From Streptomyces sp. 378 (GTDB taxonomy: Bacteria > Actinomycetota > Actinomycetes > Streptomycetales > Streptomycetaceae), in contig NZ_JASKMS010000010.1 of the NCBI RefSeq assembly GCF_030124145.1, positions 62,001 to 126,000 on the forward strand: a DNA stretch of 64,000 bases, read 5' to 3'. The notes beneath the pieces were generated by a model. That model saw only the letters and a program-made list of their open reading frames with translations, did not search any database and was not told the origin of the DNA. Position numbers and translations under genes: made by a program. This document shows positions 33,535-39,385 of the stretch, piece after piece. Every line of letters begins with the position of its first letter. Position 1 is the first letter of the stretch.

Positions 33535-34395
33535 TTACGCGCCGGCGGCTGTCCCGGCGATGAAATCCAACGAGTCCTCGGGCGAAAGGGCGTGGATCTG
33601 AAGGGCGTTGAAGGCCTCCGTGTAGGCCTGGAGGTCTTCTTTCCGTTCGAGGTAGAGGCTACTCGTCAAGTGGTCGAGAACAACCACATCCAGATCAGAA
33701 GTGCTCGAAAATGACAAGATAACGAAAGGGCCGGTGACGCCGATGTGCGCCCCGGCGGCGAACGGCAGCACCTGCAGCCGCACTTGGGGGAGCCGGGCGG
33801 CCTCGACCAGTCGTTCCAGCTGGCGGGCCATGACCCCGGGTCCGCCCACCTCCCGGCGCAGCACCGCCTCGTCCAGGACGGCGCTCAGTTCCAGCGGGGG
33901 ATCCGCGCGCAGCACGTCCTGCCGGGCCAGTCGCACCTCGACCAGCGTGTCGAGCCGGTCCTCCGAAAGCCCCTCCACCGCGGCCTTCGTCACCGCGCGG
34001 GCGTACTCGGGTGTCTGGAGCAGGCCCGGGACGACGGTGGTCTCCAGCGTGCGCATCGCGCCGGCCTGCGACTCCAGGCTGATGAAGTCCCGGTAGGTCG
34101 GCGGCAGCACCCCGCGATAGGCGTGCCACCAGTGATGACGTCCACCGCTCTCGTCGGGCCCCGCCAACACCATGAGCAGCTCGCGAAGTTGGGAGTCCGC
34201 CACGGAGTAGGCGTCGAGGAGTAACCGCACATCGGCCGGTTTCACCCCGCTCGTGCCCGTCTCGATCCGGCTGACCTTGGACTGGTGCCAACCCACCAGC
34301 CGGGCCGCCTCACCGCTCGTGAGCCCCGCCGAGGTGCGCAGCGCACGCAGTTCGGCGCCCAGTTTCCGGCGGCGCACCGCGGGACCGTGCTGCAT
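33535..34395 (-). CDS. WhiJ-like helix-turn-helix regulator (XRE-DUF5753) with a TTA codon
   Basis: A 286-residue regulator. The N-terminal XRE domain (about 10-70) contains LRTSAGLTSGEAARLVGWHQ and SKVSRIETG. The C-terminal DUF5753 domain (about 90-275) includes YRDFISLESQAGAMRTLE, VVPGLLQTPEYARAV and VLDEAVLRREVGG. Such proteins work with DUF397 partners in developmental control. The Leu codon at 34222-34224 is TTA, so translation should depend on bldA tRNA. AGGAGG lies 5 nt before ATG 34395. Divergent from an ATP-binding protein gene. Confidence 0.93.
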   Translation of the reverse strand: MQHGPAVRRRKLGAELRALRTSAGLTSGEAARLVGWHQSKVSRIETGTSGVKPADVRLLLDAYSVADSQLRELLMVLAGPDESGGRHHWWHAYRGVLPPTYRDFISLESQAGAMRTLETTVVPGLLQTPEYARAVTKAAVEGLSEDRLDTLVEVRLARQDVLRADPPLELSAVLDEAVLRREVGGPGVMARQLERLVEAARLPQVRLQVLPFAAGAHIGVTGPFVILSFSSTSDLDVVVLDHLTSSLYLERKEDLQAYTEAFNALQIHALSPEDSLDFIAGTAAGA

Positions 34396-34480
34396 GGGCT
34401 CCTCCTTACTCCTTACCGGGACTCCGAACGGCCGCATCCAAATACGGTCTCGCGTCGCAGAGTTCACCGCTTTGAGCGAC

Positions 34481-34496
34481 AGATATATGCATATCT
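34481..34496. promoter_or_regulatory. AT-rich palindrome in the WhiJ-like divergent promoter
   Basis: AGATAT (34481-34486) and ATATCT (34491-34496) flank ATGC, and the inner ATATGCATAT (34485-34494) is itself perfectly palindromic. In DNA this GC-rich such a site stands out. It lies between the divergent regulator and ATP-binding genes, as expected for an operator controlling both. Confidence 0.55.
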
Positions 34497-34541
34497 TGGT
34501 GGATCGCCGTCCTTCGGGGGCGTTCTGATGGCAGTCTGGCG

Positions 34542-35081
34542 ATGAAGCACCAGTCCGGGACCGTACTCGAACCATCCGCTCCGTGTCGGACTGCGGTCCC
34601 GTGGGAAAGGGACGACGTCGCCATGGCAGACCATTTGGAAGCATCCGTCACTCTGCCGAGCGATCCCGCCTCGGTCTCCGCTGCGCGCACCTACGTGGTG
34701 GGCACGCTGGCGGAGTGGGGCCTGCCGCCGGACACGGAAGTGTCCGACACCGTCCGGCTCATCGTCTCCGAACTCGCCACCAACGCGGTCCAGCACACCT
34801 TCGGCCAGTCACCGACGTTCACCGTGGACCTGGAGCTCGATCGCGACGAGTGGTTGCGTATCGGTGTCACGGACAGTCACCCGCGCTTCCCCAGACGCCT
34901 GCCCGCCGCCGTCCAGCAGGACAACGGCCGCGGCCTGGTCATCATCCGCTGGCTGACCGCCGAGTGCGGTGGCCGACTCCGCATCCGCCCCACCCGCGAA
35001 GGCGGCAAGACCATCTCGATCGAGCTCCCGTGGGCCGCGCCGGTCCAGCCGGTGACCACGGTGGTCCGGCAGGAGCCGTGA
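34542..35081 (+). CDS. RsbW/SpoIIAB-like ATP-binding regulatory protein
   Basis: A 179-residue protein with a GHKL ATPase fold (about 40-165): N box VRLIVSELATNAVQHTFG, G1 region GVTDSHPR and G2 DNGRGLVIIRWLTAECGG. It belongs to the anti-sigma-like ATP-binding proteins abundant in Streptomyces that accompany WhiJ-type regulators and DUF397 proteins, completing the classical trio here. Kinase activity on a partner is possible but unproven. The start is ATG 34542; ATG 34623 (MADHLEASV), with a weak AAGGGA site, is an alternative. Confidence 0.9.
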   Translation: MKHQSGTVLEPSAPCRTAVPWERDDVAMADHLEASVTLPSDPASVSAARTYVVGTLAEWGLPPDTEVSDTVRLIVSELATNAVQHTFGQSPTFTVDLELDRDEWLRIGVTDSHPRFPRRLPAAVQQDNGRGLVIIRWLTAECGGRLRIRPTREGGKTISIELPWAAPVQPVTTVVRQEP

Positions 35082-35160
35082 CCGCTCGTAGCAGGACCGA
35101 AGAACATCCCCAGCGGATGCCCTGAGCCTGCCCGGGCCCACGCGACCGGCATCCATGCAC

Positions 35161-35608
35161 CCCGCGAGCCGCGACGCCCCTCTTCCGGCCGCCCGCGAGC
35201 CATGGCGCCCTCCGGCGCCGCCTCCGAGCCAGGTGCTTCCTCCGGGCCGCCTGCGAGCACGCCGCCCCTGCGAGCACGCGCCTGCGAGCGCACCGCCCCT
35301 TCGGGCCTCCGTGCGAGCTGTGGTGCTTCCTCCCGGATCGCCTGCGAGTCGCGGCGCCCTCTCCGGGCCACCCCCAAGTCACGGTGCTTCCTCCGGACCG
35401 CCTGCGAGCACGCCGCCCCTTCAGACGACCCTGCGAGCCGCGGCATCTTCTCGGGGCCGCCTGCGAGCCGCGGTGCTCCTCCGGGCCTCCCCACGAGCCC
35501 CGGCGCCCTCATCGGGCCCCCTGAGAGCCACGCCGCCTCCTCCGCCGCCCGCGAGCCCGAGCCGCCCCTCCGGGCCGCCCGCGAGGCTACGACGCCCCTT
35601 CTGGGCGT
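35161..35608. repeat. Degenerate 30-bp tandem repeat array (about 15 units)
   Basis: About fifteen imperfect copies of a 28-32 bp unit beginning CC(T/C)GCGAGC and ending near CTCCGGGCCG. Unit starts are at about 35161, 35192, 35221, 35250, 35281, 35309, 35341, 35370, 35401, 35430, 35460, 35490, 35520, 35549 and 35579; one extra CCTGCGAGC is at 35267. On the minus strand a unit could encode GPEEAPRLAG, but unit lengths vary and shift the frame, so no continuous protein results. The array fills the space between the ATP-binding gene and the DUF6328 remnant. No known function. Confidence 0.85.
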
Positions 35609-35626
35609 CGTACGGCGCGGCGCCAG

Positions 35627-36025
35627 TCACTCCCCGTGCCTCACCACGCGCCGTGGCACGCGACGGCCCTCACCTGTGCCGCGCCGCGCCTCCCGGTGCG
35701 CTGCCGTGCACCGAAGCCCTGACGGCGGCCTGACGGTGCGCCGCAGTGGTGCGGGAAACCTGACGTCGTCCCCGGCCCGCTCCTCCTCGGTCGTCTCCGA
35801 GGTGCCGTCCGTCTCCGGACGCCGACCCGCGCGCCGCACCAGCCGGGGAGCAGCCCCCACAAGGTCCCCGAAGCGCGAGGTGAAGGCGAGCGACAACAGG
35901 AAGGCGAAGAGGATCTGCACGCCCGTCTGGGTGACGCGCAACTCCTGGAGCAGTTCGACGAAGTTGCGGTCCGCACGGTGCAGCGGAGTCTCGTTGCGCG
36001 CGGTGCAGGGGCGATGCTCGGCCAT
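35627..36025 (-). pseudogene. DUF6328 family membrane protein gene with internal deletion and frameshift
   Basis: The N-terminus matches DUF6328 membrane proteins: ETPLHRADRNFVELLQELRV and TQTGVQILFAFLLSLAFTSRF (first helix). Directly after SRF (about 35870) the middle helices are missing and the sequence resumes with what looks like the C-terminus: GTLWGLLP in a second frame, then back in the first frame RLVRRAGRRPETDGTSETTE. Explaining this needs a deletion of roughly 60-100 codons plus a 1-nt loss near 35845-35852. The remaining reading frame to 35627 is not expected to yield a working protein. Confidence 0.75.
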
Positions 36026-36061
36026 GGGGCGACGGGTATCCGCACAAGTCCGAGTCACGCT

Positions 36062-36101
36062 CCGGCGTGCGGCGGCGCGTCAGGACGCCGCCGCACGCCG
36101 G
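36062..36101 (-). terminator. Strong hairpin terminator after the NlpC/P60 gene
   Basis: A perfect 16-bp GC-rich stem (36062-36077 and 36086-36101) with an 8-nt loop begins 5 bp beyond the stop codon of the NlpC/P60 gene. It could also block transcription entering from the other side. Confidence 0.88.
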
Positions 36102-36106
36102 GCGGA

Positions 36107-36580
36107 TCACTTCACGCGCCCGTACCAGACGCTCTTGGTCCAGATCTTCTGGAGCCGCACCACGTCCCCGCTCTTCGGGGAGTGCCAGAGCTTGTTCTTA
36201 CCCGCGTAGATACCGACGTGGTACACGTTGCTGCCCGAGTGGAAGAACACCAGGTCTCCGGCCTTGCGGTTCTTGCTGGAGATGTGGCGGGTCTTGTTGT
36301 ACTGCTGGGCAGCCGTGCGGGGGAGCTTCTTGCCGGCCTTCTTGAACGAGTAGAGCGTGAGCCCGGAGCAGTCGAACCGGTGCGGACCGGTGGCCCCGTA
36401 CTTGTACGGCGAACCCTTCTTCGAGGCCGCGATCTGGAGTGCCTTGGTCGCCGGCGTGGCTGCCGCGGCGTCGGAGGCGAAGCCGGGCGCCACTATCGAA
36501 CCGCCGACGGCGGCGATGGTGAGCGCCGAGGCCGTGCCGGCCCGGGCCATGAGCGACGGGACACGATTGAGCGCAGTCAT
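36107..36580 (-). CDS. Secreted NlpC/P60 peptidoglycan endopeptidase
   Basis: A 157-residue cell-wall hydrolase. The N-terminal signal peptide (about 1-40; ARAGTASALTIAAVGGSIVAP, cleavage near AAA) is followed only by an NlpC/P60 catalytic domain (about 43-157). The nucleophile Cys is in RFDCSGLTLYSF, with His in NVYHVGIYAG and LWHSPKSGD completing the catalytic set. It should cut stem peptides (D-Glu to mesodiaminopimelate type bonds). It is a minimal version lacking coiled-coil or LysM domains. A c-di-AMP riboswitch-like leader precedes it and a strong terminator follows. Confidence 0.95.
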   Translation of the reverse strand: MTALNRVPSLMARAGTASALTIAAVGGSIVAPGFASDAAAATPATKALQIAASKKGSPYKYGATGPHRFDCSGLTLYSFKKAGKKLPRTAAQQYNKTRHISSKNRKAGDLVFFHSGSNVYHVGIYAGKNKLWHSPKSGDVVRLQKIWTKSVWYGRVK

Positions 36581-36589
36581 GCGCAACCC

Positions 36590-36765
36590 TTCGTCAGCCG
36601 CCTGTGAAGGATGACCTGTCGGATTCGGGCTGGCGAAGTTGCCCGGCCGCTGACGCGGCTTCACCCCAAGGGCTGCTCGGGTGCGGTCATGGCGTGACCG
36701 TCCCGGCGACCCGTCGTGCTTGGGTCCTCCACTCCTGCCGATCCACTCCTGTCGACCGGTCATCC
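36590..36765 (-). ncRNA. ydaO/yuaA-type c-di-AMP riboswitch leader
   Basis: The minus-strand leader of the NlpC/P60 gene carries ydaO-class core segments in the right order: GGAGTGGAGGACCCAAGCA (complement of about 36718-36736), then CCTTGGGGTGAAGCC (36656-36670), then CAGCCCGAATCCGACAGGTC (about 36614-36633) and an AGGCGG closing segment before the ribosome site GAAGGG. The distal CCAAG/CTTGG segments can pair. In Streptomyces this riboswitch controls cell-wall hydrolase genes and turns them off when c-di-AMP is high. Exact ends are approximate. Confidence 0.82.
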
Positions 36766-37130
36766 GGGCGGCGGCAGGACTCGGCGTCCGCCCGGATCGC
36801 CCCGCCACAGCGGCGGGGGCTTGTCGTCAGACAGGGATCTTGGCTCATGCCTGTCCGGATTTCCCAACGGAACCGGGGATTTGTGTTGTTACTCACCACT
36901 CGCCCGTTCGGGTGGACACGTGTGCGTTCGAGCCGCTGTCCACAGGTTCGCGGAGCGTCGGACCAGCGATGGAATGTCCCATTCCGTCCCCTGGCTGCGC
37001 GCGTTGCGCAACCGGGACGGTCCCAAAACAGGTCTCCCACCTACTCCGAACAGGGGTACGTCATTTGGTCCGTTTCGACTCAGCCCCGGACGGTCCACGG
37101 TCGATCGGGCGTCCGGAGCGAGGACTCCGC
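36766..37130. other. Non-coding interval upstream of the riboswitch
   Basis: No credible gene was seen in these 365 bp; open frames on both strands lack family resemblance and ribosome sites. It should contain the promoter of the riboswitch transcript, but no clear -35/-10 pair was found. A small inverted repeat GGAATG-TCC-CATTCC (36971-36985) is the only notable structure. Confidence 0.6.
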
Positions 37131-37131
37131 G

Positions 37132-37449
37132 TCAACTGACGGACTCCGGGGGCAGGCTGAGGCGGGCCGTGCGCAGCTCACCGTCCAGCACCCGCAGCGC
37201 ACGGGCCAGGGTGCCGGCGTGCAGTTCCGTCTCACCCCGCTGGTGCATCAGGGCCAGCGCGTCGCGCAACGCGGCCGCCTTGCCGACCAGGGACTGGGCG
37301 GCGCGCAGTCCGCGGTAGGTGTCGCCGTCCAGCGCCGGGTTGATACGGCCCAGCAGGCCGACGACCTCGAGGTAACGGCCGATCAGTTCCGCCTCGGCGC
37401 GTCGGGGCGGGCAGCGGCGGCAGTTCCGGCGGGAGCATCGGGGCCTCAC
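37132..37449 (-). pseudogene. Small helical protein gene with apparent 5' frameshift
   Basis: The 3' part encodes a regular helical protein (AEAELIGRYLEVVGLLGRINPAL, QSLVGKAAALRDALALMHQRG, LARALRVLDGELRTARLSLPP). The frame opens at GTG 37449 with an unnatural Arg/Cys-rich leader. A far better start, ATG 37438 (MLPPELPPLPAP) with GAGGTGAGG 5 nt upstream, is in another frame that leaves the conserved part near 37400. A 1- or 2-nt indel between about 37395 and 37415 would join them. It is either a recent frameshift or a sequencing error. Family not recognised; directly downstream of the clpP-like gene. Confidence 0.6.
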
Positions 37450-37450
37450 C

Positions 37451-38101
37451 TCACCGTCCGGTCGGCGGGACCGGGGTGGCCCTGCGGTGGGGGATGATCC
37501 CGTCCACCAGGCCGTACTCCACGGCCTCCTGGGCGGTGAGGATCTTCTCCCGCTCGATGTCCCTGCCGATCTGCTCCCGGCTGCGGCCCGTGTGCCGAGC
37601 GAGCAGCTCCTCCGTCCGGAGCCGGACGCGCGTCAACTCGTCCGCCTGGACGGCGAGATCGCTCGCCTGTCCCCGGACGGGCGCGGGCAGTGCGGACTGA
37701 TGGATCACCAGGCGGGCGTCGGGGAGTGCGAATCGCTTGCCGGGCGCGCCTCCCGCCAGCAGCACCGAGGAGGCCGCGCCGGTCCGGCCCGGACAGATCG
37801 TCTCCACGTCGCAGGAGACGTACTGCATCGTGTCGTAGATCGCCGCCATGGCGTGGAAGGTGCCGCCGGGGGAGTTGACGTAGAGCGAGATGTCGCGGTC
37901 CGGGGCCTGGTGCTCCAGGCGCATGAACTGGGCCAAGCCCCTCGTCGCCCTCGTCTCGGCCGATGACCTGCGGCGACTCGAAGTGACCCAGGAGCTCGCG
38001 GAATCCGCGGAGGAGCAGGTGGTCAGCGCGGTCTCCACCGTCCGCGAGGTCGCGTCCGCCCCGGCGAACCCCAGCGGTTCGGCATCGCGGCGGAGCGCCA
38101 C
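37451..38101 (-). pseudogene. Degenerate ClpP-like protease gene
   Basis: From AQFMRLEHQAPDRDISLYVN (about 37860-37930) to the stop the frame is clearly ClpP: NSPGGTFHAMAAIYDTMQYV, GKRFALPDARLVIHQSAL and TAQEAVEYGLVDGII. The catalytic set is damaged. At the serine position of GxAASxAAVLL the sequence is GRTGAASSVLLAGG (Ala there, Ser two residues later), and the Asp of DIERDKIL is Glu (DIEREKIL); His is kept. The first 40 or so codons are not ClpP-like, and fragments such as ADHLLLR appear in another frame, so the 5' end carries indels. A MITE sits 15 bp upstream of the frame. Likely non-functional, or at best a proteolytically dead paralogue. Confidence 0.7.
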
Positions 38102-38115
38102 AGGGCGGGCTCGGC

Positions 38116-38312
38116 CTAGGCCCCTTCTGATGGCTCTCCGTGGGAGAAGGAGCGGCGTTCGGTGCGTGCTCTGGGGGTCCCCCCTGCTCGAAGAGCTTGG
38201 GGGAGTGCCGCGTGGAAGCCCTCGTAGCGGAGCTACTCGGGCTTTCGCGCGGTGCGGCGAGCGTGCGTGCCGGGCGTCGCGACGCCGCGGAGATCCGTCA
38301 GAAGGGGCCTAG
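38116..38312. mobile_element. MITE-like element (197 bp) with CTAG-ended inverted repeats
   Basis: A perfect 15-bp terminal inverted repeat, CTAGGCCCCTTCTGA (38116-38130) and its complement (38298-38312), bounds 167 bp without coding capacity. If the outer CTAG on each side is a target duplication, the true ends are GCCCCTTCTGA. CTAG targets are known for IS427-group (IS5 family) elements of Streptomyces such as IS112, so a non-autonomous derivative of that group is the best guess. It contains GGGGGTCCCCCC (38173-38184) and a GCTTGGGGGAG block often seen in Streptomyces intergenic repeats. Confidence 0.75.
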
Positions 38313-38329
38313 TCCCGTACAGGCGAGAA

Positions 38330-38365
38330 CCGTGCGTCCCCGTCCGCTGCCGCGGGGACGCACGG
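38330..38365. terminator. Hairpin terminator candidate
   Basis: CCGTGCGTCCCC (38330-38341) and GGGGACGCACGG (38354-38365) form a perfect 12-bp stem with a 12-nt loop. It lies between the MITE and the urease promoter and may shield the two regions from read-through. Confidence 0.65.
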
Positions 38366-38640
38366 TCGCCATCCGGGGTGCTCGGAGGCGCCGGTGTGGT
38401 GGTCGGCCGACGGCCGAGAGTTCCCTTCGGTCGGCCGCGGGCTCACTGCCCGCCTTCCGTGCCCGCAGCGCGTCGCCGAGCAGCACGGCGCCCGGGCCGA
38501 GCGCCGCCCACCAGGCCAGGGCCAGAGCGGGCCCGGTCGCGGCCATGTCCACCAGGGGCCGAGAGGCCGAAGCGCCGAGCGGCGCGAGCACGGCCCGGTC
38601 GCCGCGCAGCCCGCGCCGCGGCCGGTGGATCACAGCGCGG

Positions 38641-38656
38641 TTAACGTGCCCGAAAC
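38641..38656 (+). promoter_or_regulatory. GlnR-type binding site upstream of the urease operon
   Basis: TTAAC-N6-GAAAC (38641-38645 and 38652-38656) fits one a-site/b-site pair of the Streptomyces GlnR consensus gTnAC-n6-GaAAC, with the invariant AC and GAAAC and correct spacing. The second pair that should follow is poor. It is about 105 bp upstream of ureA, and urease is a known GlnR-controlled function in Streptomyces. Confidence 0.65.
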
Positions 38657-38757
38657 GCGGTCCAATTAGCCTGCCGATCCACGCCACCTGGCAGTTTGCC
38701 CCGTGGCCGCGGCAGCCGGGCCCCGCACGGCCCGGAGCGAGGACTGTGAGGTGGGAC

Positions 38758-39060
38758 GTGCAACTGACCCCGCACGAGCAAGAACGACTGCTGATCCACG
38801 TGGCGGCCGACGTGGCCGAGAAGCGCCGCGCCCGTGGCCTGAAGCTGAATCACCCCGAGGCGGTCGCGCTCATCACCTCGCACATCCTCGAAGGCGCGCG
38901 GGACGGCCGGACCGTCGCGGAACTCATGGCCTCCGGACGCACGATCCTGACCAGGGACGACGTCATGGAAGGCATCCCCGAGATGATCCATGACGTGCAG
39001 GTGGAGGCCACCTTCCCGGACGGCACCAAGCTCGTCACCGTCCACGAGCCGATCGTCTGA
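38758..39060 (+). CDS. ureA: Urease gamma subunit
   Basis: A 100-residue urease small subunit, full length (QLTPHEQERLLIHVAADVAE, LNHPEAVALITSHILEGARD, EGIPEMIHDVQVEATFPDG). It packs against UreC in the nickel enzyme that splits urea into ammonia and carbamate. The start is GTG 38758, with GAGGTGGG upstream. It is the first gene of ureABCFGD, with a GlnR-type box in the leader, and 13 bp separate it from ureB. Confidence 0.97.
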   Translation: MQLTPHEQERLLIHVAADVAEKRRARGLKLNHPEAVALITSHILEGARDGRTVAELMASGRTILTRDDVMEGIPEMIHDVQVEATFPDGTKLVTVHEPIV

Positions 39061-39073
39061 CGGGGAGGCCGCC

Positions 39074-39385
39074 GTGATTCCCGGAGAGATCCTGTTCGCC
39101 GAGGACCCGATCGTCTACAACCAGGGCAGCGAGGTCACCCGTCTCACCGTCCTCAACGCCGCCGACCGGCCCGTGCAGGTCGGCTCCCACTACCACTTCG
39201 CCGAGGCCAACCCGGGCCTGGAGTTCGACCGCTCCGCCGCGCGCGGCAAGCGGCTGAACGTCGCCGCCGGCACGGCCGTGCGCTTCGAACCCGGGATCCC
39301 CGCCGACGTCGAACTCGTCCCGCTGGCCGGCGCCCGTGTGGTTCCCGGTCTGCGCGGGGAGACCGGAGGTGCCCTCGATGCCTGA
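39074..39385 (+). CDS. ureB: Urease beta subunit
   Basis: A 103-residue beta subunit of normal length, starting at GTG 39074 after GGGGAGG. Family hallmarks are PGEILFAEDPIVYNQGSE, VQVGSHYHFAEANPGLEFDR and GTAVRFEPG. It is a separate polypeptide, as in most bacteria, and does not form a fused gamma-beta subunit. Its end overlaps ureC by 8 bp, so translation of the structural subunits is coupled. Confidence 0.97.
   Translation: MIPGEILFAEDPIVYNQGSEVTRLTVLNAADRPVQVGSHYHFAEANPGLEFDRSAARGKRLNVAAGTAVRFEPGIPADVELVPLAGARVVPGLRGETGGALDA

Larger units (their letters stand above)
38313..38757. other. Interval between MITE and ureA
   Basis: No firm gene was found. It contains a terminator-like hairpin (38330-38365) and the GlnR-type box (38641-38656). 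A minus-strand frame (38298-38687) encodes one hydrophobic stretch, GPALALAWWAALGPGAVLLG, after PLGASASRPLVDMAA, which may be the tail of a lost membrane-protein gene. It runs without a stop into the MITE and matches no family I know. Confidence 0.5.

Noticed and set aside
35161..35608. CRISPR array at the repeat region
   Set aside because: Units are contiguous, diverged throughout and lack distinct repeats and spacers; no cas genes nearby.
35155..35733. Plus-strand frame of 192 codons over the repeat array
   Set aside because: Pro/Ala/Arg/Ser-rich low-complexity translation with no ribosome site; unit lengths break frame, so treated as DNA repeat.
38298..38687. 129-codon minus-strand frame with one hydrophobic segment
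   Set aside because: Runs into the MITE without a natural stop and matches no family; kept only as a possible remnant in the interval note.
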